Assembly (NCBI GenBank): GCA_022071955.1 | Contig: JAJVIM010000024.1 | Location: 143,586-207,585 of the forward strand | Reading direction: 5' to 3' | Source of the DNA: Anaerolineae bacterium | GTDB lineage: Bacteria; Chloroflexota; Anaerolineae; 4572-78; J111 | DNA: 64,000 nucleotides | Shown: positions 29,433 to 39,191 of the stretch, in pieces | Layout of the letters: each line of letters opens with the position of its first letter | How positions within the stretch are numbered: the first letter of the stretch is position 1 | Notes under the pieces: generated by a model | The model's input: only the letters and a program-made list of their open reading frames with translations | The model's database searches: none | What the model was told of the DNA's origin: nothing | Made by a program: the position numbers and the translations under genes

Positions 29433-30983
29433 TTACCCATTCCGCCGCCACAGCCAGATCAGCGCCGCCGCCACCACCGCCAGCAACCCCGCCGAAATAA
29501 CCCCAAAGCCCAGTTGCCGTCGCGGCGAAACGGCCAGCACTTCCAGCGGGGTGGGTGGGGGCGTGGGGGTGGGCGTCGGCGTGGGCGCTACCGCCAGCGG
29601 AAAGCGGCGGTCCGGCGCGTGGGCCTCGACCAGCAAAAAGGTTGGCCCGCCAATGTAGCAGCCGCCCAAACATTCTGCCGGCGGCAGGGTAAGCTGGTAG
29701 CGCCCCCGGCTGGCAGTGATAGCCTGCGCCTGGCCGGTCTGGTCAATCAGCAACCCCTGGCTGCCGATGGCTTGCAGGGTCAGCGGGCGCGGCTCGTTGG
29801 CCCAGTTCCATAGCACCGTCACCGTGTCGGCGGGGCGCTCAAACACCACCGCCACCACGTCCCCCTGCTCAAAATAATTCACCTTTTGCCAGCCGGATAA
29901 GTAAGTTGTGACCAGTTTGTAGGCTTCAAACGCGGGCCGGCGCGATTTATCGCCGCGCAGCAGGCCAAAGGGCTGCACGTCTTCCGGGTGGTCGGCGCTG
30001 TTGTACAGCTTGTAAATTTGCACCCGTTCCGCGCCGGCGGCAAAGGCCAGCGCGTGCACCTGCAACATAAAACCGGCCTGCTCCGCCAGCGAGGCTTTGA
30101 AACGCGGCTCGCGGTGGGGCGGCTCGGCAGGGTCGTTGCTGGGCGGGGCGTTGGTTTCGGCCAGCCAGATGGTTTTATTGGCCAGCCCAAATTGCTGCAA
30201 AATGAGCCGCACCCGGTTGAGCACATCAAAAATCTGGGCCGGTTTGTAGTAGAGGTGGTAAATTACGCCATCAAAATAATAATTGTTTTGCGGCGCGGCG
30301 GGGTCGGCGGTGATGAGCTTGAGCATGCGCTCCAGATACGGCTCGCGGTCGTACTCGTCGTCCCACCACCAGGTGAGGCCGGGCAGGTAAACTTTGGCGG
30401 TGGGGTCAACCGCTTTAATGGCAAAGTAAGCGGTTTTGTGCAGGGTGACAAAATCCGCCACGCTGCCGTTCCAGGTGGAGCCGGGATGGTTGGGGTCCCA
30501 CACGTCCGGCTCGTTCCAGATAATCCAGTGGTGAATGCGGCCCTGGTACTGCTTAACCAGCTTGCCGACAAAATCGGCCCACAGCGCCATGTCCGGCACA
30601 TCTTTGGCGCTGGGGTGGGCCGGGTCGTTGGCCGGATTGGCCGGGTCGCGCGCCCAGGCCGGGGTGCGCACAATCAGGCCGATGACCTGCCGCCCGGCGG
30701 CCAGATCGGCCTCGATGAGCGGGTCTGGCACGTTGGCCGGCTGCCAGTCATCGGGGCCGGCAGGCTGGATGATGTCCCAGTACAGTTTGATGCGGGTGAA
30801 ACCGGCGTTCAACTCGTTGGCGGCGGTAAAGTCGTCAAAGGTTTGCACCAGTCCAAAACGCGGGTCGGGCGTGGGCAGCGGCGATTGGGCGGCGGACTGC
30901 TGGCTCACGCCTGTTAGCAGAGTCAGCAGCCCAGCCAGAATCAAAAAAAGGGTGCAGCGAGGGAATTTAAACGGTCTGTTCAT
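29433..30983 (-). CDS. secreted, membrane-anchored glycoside hydrolase-like protein
   Basis: A 516-residue surface protein. Residues 1-33 are a signal peptide (LFLILAGLLTLLTGVSQQSAAQ). The central part (about 45-360) resembles a clan-A (beta/alpha)8 glycosidase such as GH39 or GH5: RIKLYWDIIQP, HWIIWNEPDVWDP with the candidate acid/base Glu after Asn, and IWLAETNAPP with the candidate nucleophile Glu. A beta domain follows. The end is a Thr/Pro linker and a transmembrane anchor (about 490-510, VISAGLLAVVAAALIWLW) with a basic tail. The substrate is unknown. It begins a minus-strand set of envelope proteins. Confidence 0.82.
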   Translation of the reverse strand: MNRPFKFPRCTLFLILAGLLTLLTGVSQQSAAQSPLPTPDPRFGLVQTFDDFTAANELNAGFTRIKLYWDIIQPAGPDDWQPANVPDPLIEADLAAGRQVIGLIVRTPAWARDPANPANDPAHPSAKDVPDMALWADFVGKLVKQYQGRIHHWIIWNEPDVWDPNHPGSTWNGSVADFVTLHKTAYFAIKAVDPTAKVYLPGLTWWWDDEYDREPYLERMLKLITADPAAPQNNYYFDGVIYHLYYKPAQIFDVLNRVRLILQQFGLANKTIWLAETNAPPSNDPAEPPHREPRFKASLAEQAGFMLQVHALAFAAGAERVQIYKLYNSADHPEDVQPFGLLRGDKSRRPAFEAYKLVTTYLSGWQKVNYFEQGDVVAVVFERPADTVTVLWNWANEPRPLTLQAIGSQGLLIDQTGQAQAITASRGRYQLTLPPAECLGGCYIGGPTFLLVEAHAPDRRFPLAVAPTPTPTPTPPPTPLEVLAVSPRRQLGFGVISAGLLAVVAAALIWLWRRNG

Positions 30984-31003
30984 TGCTCATTTTCAAACAT
31001 TGG

Positions 31004-31141
31004 CCCTCACCCCCATCCCCCTCTCCCATTGGGAGAGGAGGAAAGTTCTTTTGGGGTTGAATTGGGCAGTTTTGCTGCCCAATTCAACCCCCTTTTTTGC
31101 GCTCCCCCTCCCCAGTCTGGGGAGGGGGATGGGGGGTGGGG
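31004..31141. repeat. G/C-tract repeat with a 17-bp central palindrome
   Basis: Left arm CCCTCACCCCCATCCCC, hairpin CTCTCCCATTGGGAGAG, perfect palindrome at 31053-31069 with 31075-31091 (GGGGTTGAATTGGGCAG arm, TTTTG loop), then CCCCCTCCCCAGTCTGGGGA and a G-rich arm. It fills the gap between the SGNH and glycosidase-like genes. Confidence 0.88.
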
Positions 31142-31179
31142 TAAGTTTTGGAAGTTATGCCGAGTTGCACAGCGTGTAC

Positions 31180-32442
31180 TCATTGTTTCAGCCCCAAATC
31201 GAGCGCAATCCACTCGGCTACCTGCCGGTTGGCTTTGCCGGTGGGGTGGCCATCATCTTTAAACGCCGTGCCGGCGGCGGCATCGAGCTTGAGCCACTCA
31301 TCGTAGTTGAGCACCTTTAGCCCAAACTCCTCAAAATACGGGCCGATGGCCTCAAAATAGTCGCCCTCATCCGGGTAAACCACCACGTAAAACTGGCTGG
31401 TGGGGTAACGGCGCAAAAATTCGTTGCGGGCTTCGGCAATGATGCGGGCGGTGAGCCAGTAATCGCCGGCCCGCAGTGGGCTGGGGATGTTCAAATTATA
31501 GTAATGGGCAAATTCGGTTTGGCCCAGCCACTCGTACAGGCTGGAGAGCAGCGGCCGCCCGGTGCGAAAGCTGCCGAGTCGTTCCACCTGCCCGCGCCAA
31601 TTGACCGCGTAATAGGGCATTTCTTTGCCCCAGGCGTTGTATACATACATTGAGCCGATGGCCCGCTCGACGTGGGCGTCAATAAAAATATACAGGCCGA
31701 TGCCCTCGCGCTCCGGCACTTCGGCGCTGAGGTCAGCGCTTTGCAGGCGGGCCAGCATTTGCTGCGGGCCGTAGCCGCTGAAGCCGTAATTGTAAGCGCG
31801 GTAGCGGGGCGCGAGCCGGGCCAGCCAGGCCGGCAGGGTTTCGGTGGCGGCCACGCCCTCGCCAAAAGTGAAGGAGTCGCCAAAGGCCAGCAGAAATTTG
31901 TCGCGGGCCGGGCTGTCGTCAGCCGGGGTGATGCGCCGGCCAAACTCGTCAATCGAGTAGGTGGTGTCGTAAATCAGCGTGTCGCCTTCTTTTTTGATCG
32001 ACTCAACCTGCGAGTTGGGGCGCGGTTTGTAACCCAGCAGCGGGTCATCGGCAAAAAAGTTGGCGGTGGTGTAGCTGCCCTCAAAATGGATGGCCGGCGG
32101 CGCGGGCGCGCTTTCGGCGGCGGTGGGCGGCGGCGCGGGCGGGTGGTTAAGCCGGTAGAACACAATTTTTTCCAGCCCGATGAGCAGCAGCGCCGTCAGC
32201 CCCACGCCGACCAGCACATTAAACAGTGTGGTCAGCGAGCGGCTGAGCGCCAGCACCAGCCCCACCAGCAGCAGGGCCGTCTCAAAGCCGTAAATGATAA
32301 CCACGCTGCGCGGGCTGAGCTGGCCATCGCCGGAAAAGAGGGCGGTCAGCAGCCGGGGATTGGCCAGCAGGCCAATGGCCACGCAGGCCAGCCCGGCCAA
32401 AAAAACTGTTTTGGGTGAGGGTTTAATGCGGTTGAGATTCAT
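31180..32442 (-). CDS. membrane SGNH/GDSL-family hydrolase
   Basis: A 420-residue protein with three N-terminal transmembrane helices (about 12-30, 45-65 and 72-92), then an exposed domain. The GDSL-type block I is LLAFGDSFTFGEGVA (about 190), and the His block is near the C-terminus, DDGHPTGKANRQVAEWI; FSGYGPQQML resembles block III. Such proteins act as esterases, often removing or adding acyl groups on surface sugars. The ATG at 32442 is preferred to a TTG two codons earlier, though neither has a clear ribosome binding site. The gene starts immediately after the subtilase gene on the same strand. Confidence 0.82.
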   Translation of the reverse strand: MNLNRIKPSPKTVFLAGLACVAIGLLANPRLLTALFSGDGQLSPRSVVIIYGFETALLLVGLVLALSRSLTTLFNVLVGVGLTALLLIGLEKIVFYRLNHPPAPPPTAAESAPAPPAIHFEGSYTTANFFADDPLLGYKPRPNSQVESIKKEGDTLIYDTTYSIDEFGRRITPADDSPARDKFLLAFGDSFTFGEGVAATETLPAWLARLAPRYRAYNYGFSGYGPQQMLARLQSADLSAEVPEREGIGLYIFIDAHVERAIGSMYVYNAWGKEMPYYAVNWRGQVERLGSFRTGRPLLSSLYEWLGQTEFAHYYNLNIPSPLRAGDYWLTARIIAEARNEFLRRYPTSQFYVVVYPDEGDYFEAIGPYFEEFGLKVLNYDEWLKLDAAAGTAFKDDGHPTGKANRQVAEWIALDLGLKQ

Positions 32443-32448
32443 AGACAA

Positions 32449-34941
32449 TTACGGTTTGTAATTTTGGGCCATTTGCACCGCCCGCAGCGCATCGATCTGC
32501 CCCCAGCCAAAAACGTTGTTGGGCGCGCCGGTAACGCCGCCGCAGGCGCACGGCGCGGGAGCGTTCACCGCTTCCAACTCGGCGGCCAGCGGCAGGGTTG
32601 ATGGCACTGCCACGGCGCAGCTATCGTTGACTACGGTGGGCCGGGCCGACTGGCGAATGATGTCTTCCGTGGCGTCAATCCGGCCGATCAGCGCCGGGTT
32701 GGCCGACCAGATGAGGGCCACCAGCCCGGTTACGTGTGGGCCGGCCATGCTGGTGCCATCGGCCAGGGCGTAAGCGCCGCCCGGCACGCTGGAGCGAATG
32801 GCCGCCCCCGGCGCGGCGATGTCCGGTTTGAGCAGGGTATCGTTTGGCGGCACCGGGCCGCGGCTGCTAAAGCCGGTAATCTCGCCGGCGTCGTCTACCG
32901 CGCCCACGGAAAACACATCATCGTAGCGGGCCGGCGGATCGAGCACCGTTTCGCAGGCCGGGCCATCGTTGCCGGCGCTGACCACCATCATGATCCCGGC
33001 GGCGCGCAGCGCGGCGGCAGCCGGCTCCAGCACCGCCGCGTCGCAGCCTTCGTAATCGGGGCAGCCCCACGAATTGTTGATCACGTGCGGCGCTTGGGTC
33101 ACATCGCCGTCGGTGAAGGGGTTGCCGCCGACGGGGTAGGGCGCCAGAAAAAATTCCATGCAATCGGTGTAGCTGGCCGGGTTGCCGATGCCGCGCCGCA
33201 TGTTGCGGCAGCCTATCCACTGCGCGCCGGGGGCCATGCCAATCTGGTTGCCGCCGCCGTCGTCGCCAACCATCGTGCCCATCGTGTGGGTGCCGTGCTG
33301 GTCATCGTCAAACGGCGCGGGCGAGTTGTCCCAGGCATCGCGCCAGTTGAAATTGGCGTCGATCTGGCCGGGGCCGGTGTAGCCCCGAAAATGGGTGAGC
33401 AGAGCCGGATGGGTCATTTCGTAGCCGGTATCCTGCCCGGCGATGACGATACCCTGCCCGGTAATGCCCTGCGCCCAAACCTTGTCGGCGTTGACCTGAG
33501 CAATGTTCCAGCCGGCGCCGCTGCCGGTTTGGGGGGCGTTGCCGTAGGGCAGGTTAAAGGTGATGGGGTACGGGCGCACGTTGGGGTTGCGCAGCACCCG
33601 GGCCACGCCCGGCAGGCTGGCAAACTCATTCATATGGCGATGGCTGGCGTCAACCCGAATCATATTAATCAGGTAAAAAGGGCGATAGGCCAGCCCGGCT
33701 GCGTCGAGCGCCTGCGTGACCGGCGGCTGGGTTCGCCGGGCGGTTTCCAGCAGCCGCTCGCGGACAAACTCGCGCCGGGCCGTGGGATCGGCAATGGCCG
33801 CCGCCTCGCTGAGATCGGCCTGCTCCGAGAGGATGATGAGAAAGCCATCGTTGTAAAAGCCGGGGTAGCCCACACCGAACCACAACCCCAGCCAGAGCAG
33901 CGCCAGCGCCAGCGCCGATACCGCCACGATCAGCCCAAAATTTTTGGCGCGCGGCAGCAAAAATTGGCGGCCGGCCCACAACAGCGCCACCGCCGCCAGC
34001 GCCGAAATTAGCAGCCACAGCCGGGCGGCGCTTTGCCACGGCTGGGTCAGCAGCGGCAACTCGTCGCGGGGGTCGGTAAAAAGCAGCGGCGCGGCCCGGT
34101 AAGCGATGGCCACAAACAGCCCCGGCCAGACACCGCCCGACAGCGCCCGCAGTTCGATGAGCAGCAGCCCCAGCGGCAGCAGGGTCAGCGGGCGCATGAG
34201 CGCCCACCAATCGCCGTGGGGCAGCAGTTGACTCAGGCTGGCTGCCAGATAAATGAGCAGCGTAACCAGCGCGGCCAGCCATTTTTTGTGCTGAAAATTA
34301 AAGGTGATGATGCCCAGCACCGCGCCAAAAAAGAAAATCAGCTCCGGCAGGTTGGCGGCAAAGGCGCGCAGCAGCAACATTTGCGCTTCCCAGCTATCGC
34401 CGAGCGCGCCGGTTACGGGCCAGCCCAGCGTGATCAGGGCGATGATCGCCAGCGCGGCCAGTCCGCCGGTCAGCGTGGGGCGGTCAAAGCCAAAGGCGTG
34501 CGACAGCAGCCAGCCGGGCACGCCGGCGGCCAGCAGCGCCAGCCCGCCCAGCAGCAGCGCCACAAGTGTCAGCGCCAGCACGTTTAAAATCGCTTCCAGG
34601 CTGCCGCCCGGCTCGGATATCGCCCGGATGAGGCTGGCCGCGCTCACGTACAGGGCCGTGGCCAGCAGGGCCAGCGCCAGCGGTTTAAAGCCGATCCAGT
34701 TTTTTTGGCGGGCCAGCAGCGCCAGCCCCGCCGCCGGCAGGGTCAGCAGCAGCGTTAGCCCGAGGGCAAGAAACAGCCGGCCGGTCAGTGTTAGCTCCGG
34801 CAGCAAAAGCGCAGCGACGACTTGCAGCAGCACCGGCGCAACCGCCAGCCAGCCGAGCATCAGCCCAAACAGCCCAAATTGCAGCGCCGAGGGCAGCGGC
34901 AACTGCGGGTTGGGCGCATCCGATAAATTTTTGGGGGTCAT
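32449..34941 (-). CDS. polytopic membrane protein fused to a subtilisin-like (S8) protease
   Basis: An 830-residue protein. The first 370 residues are extremely hydrophobic, about 12-14 transmembrane helices rich in Leu/Ala. The S8 domain (about 480-825) has a complete triad: Asp in IVIAGQDTGYEMTHP, His in DDQHGTHTMGT and Ser in DGTSMAGPHVTGLVAL, with the oxyanion Asn in VINNSWGCPD. A short propeptide-like segment lies between (about 410-470). The protease should face outward. The end of the upstream protease gene overlaps its start by four bases, so both are translated together. Confidence 0.88.
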   Translation of the reverse strand: MTPKNLSDAPNPQLPLPSALQFGLFGLMLGWLAVAPVLLQVVAALLLPELTLTGRLFLALGLTLLLTLPAAGLALLARQKNWIGFKPLALALLATALYVSAASLIRAISEPGGSLEAILNVLALTLVALLLGGLALLAAGVPGWLLSHAFGFDRPTLTGGLAALAIIALITLGWPVTGALGDSWEAQMLLLRAFAANLPELIFFFGAVLGIITFNFQHKKWLAALVTLLIYLAASLSQLLPHGDWWALMRPLTLLPLGLLLIELRALSGGVWPGLFVAIAYRAAPLLFTDPRDELPLLTQPWQSAARLWLLISALAAVALLWAGRQFLLPRAKNFGLIVAVSALALALLWLGLWFGVGYPGFYNDGFLIILSEQADLSEAAAIADPTARREFVRERLLETARRTQPPVTQALDAAGLAYRPFYLINMIRVDASHRHMNEFASLPGVARVLRNPNVRPYPITFNLPYGNAPQTGSGAGWNIAQVNADKVWAQGITGQGIVIAGQDTGYEMTHPALLTHFRGYTGPGQIDANFNWRDAWDNSPAPFDDDQHGTHTMGTMVGDDGGGNQIGMAPGAQWIGCRNMRRGIGNPASYTDCMEFFLAPYPVGGNPFTDGDVTQAPHVINNSWGCPDYEGCDAAVLEPAAAALRAAGIMMVVSAGNDGPACETVLDPPARYDDVFSVGAVDDAGEITGFSSRGPVPPNDTLLKPDIAAPGAAIRSSVPGGAYALADGTSMAGPHVTGLVALIWSANPALIGRIDATEDIIRQSARPTVVNDSCAVAVPSTLPLAAELEAVNAPAPCACGGVTGAPNNVFGWGQIDALRAVQMAQNYKP

Positions 34942-35948
34942 CCGGTAACGATCTCTACTTTCAGGGCGGCCAGCACGGCCTGAATGGGGTTAATGAGCGT
35001 GGCTCGCGGCGAGCCGGCAAAGAGCAGCCCCACTACCCGGCGCTGGTCATCGAGCACCGCCGAGCCGGAGTCGCCGCCATCGCTCATGCCGCTGGCCATC
35101 AGTTGGTCGGTGAAGGTGGCCATGCGGCCGTTGTAATCCACCGAGGTGGTGACATCAATCTGGGTGATGCGCCCCTGGGTGAAGCCGGTGGTCCGCCCGG
35201 TTTTTTGCAGCGTCGTGCCGAGGGTGGCTGCGGCGACGCCGGTGGGCAGGCCAATGTTGAGGATGCCGGCCACACATTGGGCCGGGTTGAGCGGCCGGGC
35301 CAGCGCCGCATCAACCAAATTTTCGCCGGGCGACGTGCGGTAGGCCATCAGCCGGTGGTCAGAGCCAAAAAGCGAGGCCAGTTTGTTCATCAGCTTTTCC
35401 ACGGACAGGAACAGGCCGGAGCGGGCGCTGTCGCCGCCAAAATCCAGCGGCACAAACTCGGCCAGTTCGGCAATTTTATCTTCCAGTTTGCCGCCGTCGT
35501 AGCGGCCGGGCTGGATGATGGCATCGCCGGGTTTGGCGTTGTTCACGTTGGCCAGCACGTGATTATTGCTGAGGATGAACAGCTCGCGGCCGCGCCGCAC
35601 CAGGCAGCCAAAGGTGCCGGCGGTCACCTCAAAATGGGCCAGCGACACGCCCGGTGGAATCTGGCCGCGCCAGCGATCTTTGGGGGTTTGGGCCTGCCCG
35701 GCCAAAAATTTGCCGGTTTCAACCACATCGGTTTTAACGCCGTTCAAATCACGGGGCACTTTGTCGCTTTCGGCCAGTTGAGCTTTGGGCACTTTCTGGA
35801 CCACGTTGACCACCACCGCCACGTCGTCGGTGAGGCCATCGCTGGTTTCTTTGTAACCCACGCCCACGCCCACCACATTGCGGCGGGTAATTAAGTGGCG
35901 CAGATTTTGCTGCTTCATCGAGCGGGCCAGGTCTAAATCGGGGATCAT
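34938..35948 (-). CDS. trypsin-like serine protease with a conserved N-domain
   Basis: A 336-residue protein without a visible signal peptide. The N-domain (about 15-85) contains NVVGVGVGYKETSDGLTDDVAVVVNVVQKV and VKTDVVETG; it has a paralogue encoded by the next gene upstream. The peptidase part (about 110-330) has LFILSNNHVLANV (His), LVDAALARP (Asp) and ASGMSDGGDSGSAVLD (Ser), a complete S1-type triad, and LQKTGRTTGFTQGRI. The N-domain may be an intramolecular chaperone or inhibitor. A four-base overlap couples it to the subtilase gene. Confidence 0.85.
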   Translation of the reverse strand: MIPDLDLARSMKQQNLRHLITRRNVVGVGVGYKETSDGLTDDVAVVVNVVQKVPKAQLAESDKVPRDLNGVKTDVVETGKFLAGQAQTPKDRWRGQIPPGVSLAHFEVTAGTFGCLVRRGRELFILSNNHVLANVNNAKPGDAIIQPGRYDGGKLEDKIAELAEFVPLDFGGDSARSGLFLSVEKLMNKLASLFGSDHRLMAYRTSPGENLVDAALARPLNPAQCVAGILNIGLPTGVAAATLGTTLQKTGRTTGFTQGRITQIDVTTSVDYNGRMATFTDQLMASGMSDGGDSGSAVLDDQRRVVGLLFAGSPRATLINPIQAVLAALKVEIVTG

Positions 35949-35956
35949 GATTTACC

Positions 35957-36217
35957 TCACAGGGCTTTAAACGGGCCGGTTTCCTGCACGTCGGTCGGCA
36001 CGCCATCAATTTGGGGCGGCACCACGTCGGCCGGGGCCAGTTGGGCCAGCGGCAATTTGATAGAAACGTTGACAATCAGAGCCAGTTGGTCGGTAAAGTG
36101 GCCATCGGTTTCTTTGTAGCCAATGCCCACGCCCACCACATTGGGCAGTTGCAGCAGCCGCTGCTGGTGCCGGTTTTTAACCTGCTGAATATGTTCGATG
36201 GCCGGGTTGTTGTTCAT
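35957..36217 (-). CDS. stand-alone paralogue of the protease N-domain
   Basis: An 86-residue protein, clearly homologous to residues about 15-85 of the downstream protease: LPNVVGVGIGYKETDGHFTD aligns with RNVVGVGVGYKETSDGLTD, and IDGVPTDVQETG with LNGVKTDVVETG. It has no catalytic residues. The ATG at 36217 follows GGAG with normal spacing; a TTG 15 bases upstream is less likely. It is the first gene of the minus-strand protease set, eight bases before the protease gene. It may act on the protease in trans, but that is inference. Confidence 0.85.
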   Translation of the reverse strand: MNNNPAIEHIQQVKNRHQQRLLQLPNVVGVGIGYKETDGHFTDQLALIVNVSIKLPLAQLAPADVVPPQIDGVPTDVQETGPFKAL

Positions 36218-36363
36218 AGAATTCTCCGTCAATGCAGCTTGAGCAATTATACCGCAGAATTGAGCCGGGTGAAATTAGCGCCATTTTGTGCGCCGGCCAA
36301 TTTGCCCCATCTGTCCGGCTCAGGTAAAATGTCGCCCGGTTGTGCCCACAATCGCCCCATCAG

Positions 36364-36390
36364 TTAGCACTCCATTCAAGCGAGTGCTAA
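36364..36390 (+). promoter_or_regulatory. CIRCE operator 1 (HrcA site), perfect
   Basis: TTAGCACTC, nine bases, GAGTGCTAA: an exact match to the CIRCE consensus bound by the heat-shock repressor HrcA. It lies just upstream of the -35 box of groES. Confidence 0.97.
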
Positions 36391-36406
36391 AAATTGTTTC
36401 CCGAAT

Positions 36407-36435
36407 TTGCCATTTAAATTCAGTTGAGGTATGAT
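36407..36435 (+). promoter_or_regulatory. groESL promoter
   Basis: TTGCCA, 17 bases, TATGAT. It lies between the two CIRCE operators, so bound HrcA would block it from both sides. Confidence 0.85.
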
Positions 36436-36445
36436 GTTTTTCGCT

Positions 36446-36472
36446 TTGGCACTCTTGTTTGTTGAGTGCTAA
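36446..36472 (+). promoter_or_regulatory. CIRCE operator 2, one mismatch
   Basis: TTGGCACTC, nine bases, GAGTGCTAA. The left arm has G for A at its third position. It lies near the transcription start, 49 bases before the groES ATG. Confidence 0.93.
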
Positions 36473-36520
36473 TTTTATGCAAAAAACATTAAAATTCCAA
36501 TATTCAGGAGGCATTAATCC

Positions 36521-36808
36521 ATGAATCTGAAACCGCTTGGTGATAGACTGATCGTTCAACCCATCGAGCAAGAAGAAGTAACCGCCAGCGGCATTGTGCT
36601 GCCGGAAACCGCCAAAGAAAAGCCGATGCAGGGCAAAGTTGTGGCCGCCGGCCCCGGCGCCCGCAAGGAAGATGGCTCGCGCGTGGCGATGGACGTGAAA
36701 GAAGGCGACACTGTGCTGTACGCCAAGTACGCCGGCACCGAAGTTAAAATCGGTGACAAAAAATACCTTATTCTGAAAGAAACCGACGTTCTGGCGATCG
36801 TCGAATAA
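36521..36808 (+). CDS. groS: co-chaperonin GroES
   Basis: The 95-residue heptameric lid of the GroEL chamber. It starts MNLKPLGDRLIVQPIEQEEV and has the mobile loop SGIVLPETAKEKPMQGKVVA and the typical LYAKYAGTEVKIGDKKYLILKETDVLAIVE C-terminus in segments. An AGGAGG ribosome binding site is followed by ATTAATCC before the ATG. It is transcribed with groL from a promoter flanked by two HrcA operators, and should be induced by heat or misfolding stress. Confidence 0.98.
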   Translation: MNLKPLGDRLIVQPIEQEEVTASGIVLPETAKEKPMQGKVVAAGPGARKEDGSRVAMDVKEGDTVLYAKYAGTEVKIGDKKYLILKETDVLAIVE

Positions 36809-36830
36809 AAATTCAAGGAGAATCTGAATA

Positions 36831-38465
<1,635 letters not shown>

Positions 38466-38480
38466 GCCTGATTGGTTAAT

Positions 38481-38515
38481 AAAAAAGCCCCGCAGCAATC
38501 TGCGGGGCTTTTTTT
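38481..38515 (+). terminator. groESL terminator
   Basis: GCCCCGCA and TGCGGGGC form the core stem, with six A residues before and seven T residues after, so it could work in both directions. Confidence 0.96.
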
Positions 38516-38562
38516 ATTGGTTTGGGTTAAAGCTCCACAAAATTCATGAACCAGTTTGTTTG

Positions 38563-38699
38563 CCCCATCCCCCCTACCCCCCTTCCCATTGGGAAGGGGG
38601 ATTTTGCATCTGGTGTCAATTTCGGGCGCGAAGCGCCCGAAATTGACACCGAATTGCTTTTTCCCTCCCCCGTAAACGGGGGAGGGGTAGGGGAGGGGG
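38563..38699. repeat. G/C-tract repeat with an 18-bp central palindrome
   Basis: Left arm CCCCATCCCCCCTACCCCCC, hairpin CTTCCCATTGGGAAG, perfect palindrome 38612-38629 with 38633-38650 (loop GAA), then CCCTCCCCCGTAAACGGGGG and GGGTAGGGGAGGGGG. It lies downstream of the groESL terminator. Confidence 0.9.
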
Positions 38700-38741
38700 T
38701 AAAAACGGAATAATATTTCTGCGGGGTTTTCAGCAAAAAAC

Positions 38742-38772
38742 AAAACGACCGCTGTGACAAGCGGTCGTTTTT
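38742..38772 (-). terminator. terminator of the tRNA cluster
   Basis: AAAACGACCGCT pairs with AGCGGTCGTTTT around GTGACA. On the minus strand a TTTTGTTTTTT tract follows, six bases beyond the 3' end of tRNA-Thr. Confidence 0.9.
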
Positions 38773-38777
38773 ATCTG

Positions 38778-38850
38778 AGCCTACGGGCGGATTTGAACCG
38801 CCGACCTACGCCTTACCAAGGCGTTGCTCTACCTACTGAGCTACGTAGGC
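38778..38850 (-). tRNA. tRNA-Thr (GGT)
   Basis: The acceptor stem GCCTACG/CGTAGGC has seven pairs, the D arm includes AGCTCAGTAGGTAGAGC, the anticodon loop is TTGGTAA between ACGCC and GGCGT (anticodon GGT), and the T arm contains GGTTCAAATCC. CCA is not encoded. Confidence 0.95.
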
Positions 38851-38878
38851 AAACATTCAGTTGAAAATTTTCAACCAG

Positions 38879-38952
38879 TCGGGGCGGACGGATTCGAACC
38901 GTCGACCTCTTGAACCCCATTCAAGCACGCTACCGGACTGCGCCACGCCCCG
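38879..38952 (-). tRNA. tRNA-Pro (GGG)
   Basis: The acceptor stem CGGGGCG/CGCCCCG, the D-arm GCGCAGTCCGGTAGCGTGC, anticodon loop ATGGGGT between CTTGA and TCAAG (anticodon GGG), and T arm GGTTCGAATCC. CCA is not encoded. Confidence 0.95.
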
Positions 38953-38959
38953 AGATGAA

Positions 38960-39059
38960 TTAACAATTATAAATTATCAATTACCAAGGTTTCCGGTAAA
39001 CCCGGGGTTAAACTAAACCCGGAAATTTGATAATTGGTCATTGAATTGGTAATTGTTAA
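38960..39059. repeat. AT-rich inverted repeat between the two tRNA-Pro genes
   Basis: TTAACAATTA (38960-38969) mirrors TAATTGTTAA (39050-39059), with a nested TTTCCGG/CCGGAAA pair. The spacer could fold into a long stem in the tRNA precursor. Confidence 0.55.
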
Positions 39060-39060
39060 G

Positions 39061-39134
39061 TCGGGATGGGCGGATTCGAACCGCCGGCCTCTTCGTCCCG
39101 AACGAAGCGCGCTACCGGGCTGCGCTACATCCCG
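39061..39134 (-). tRNA. tRNA-Pro (CGG)
   Basis: The acceptor stem CGGGATG/CATCCCG, D-arm GCGCAGCCCGGTAGCGCGC, anticodon loop TTCGGGA between CTTCG and CGAAG (anticodon CGG), and T arm GGTTCGAATCC. Together with the GGG isoacceptor it covers most CCN codons, CCG being common in this GC-rich sequence. Confidence 0.95.
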
Positions 39135-39191
39135 AAATGCCGCGCCTTCAACGCACAGCAGAGAAGAATTATAGTCCCAACCGGGATTTTG

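Noticed and set aside
32734..34011. 425-residue frame opposite the subtilase gene
   Set aside because: Shadow; low-complexity Ala/Gly/His/Arg composition.
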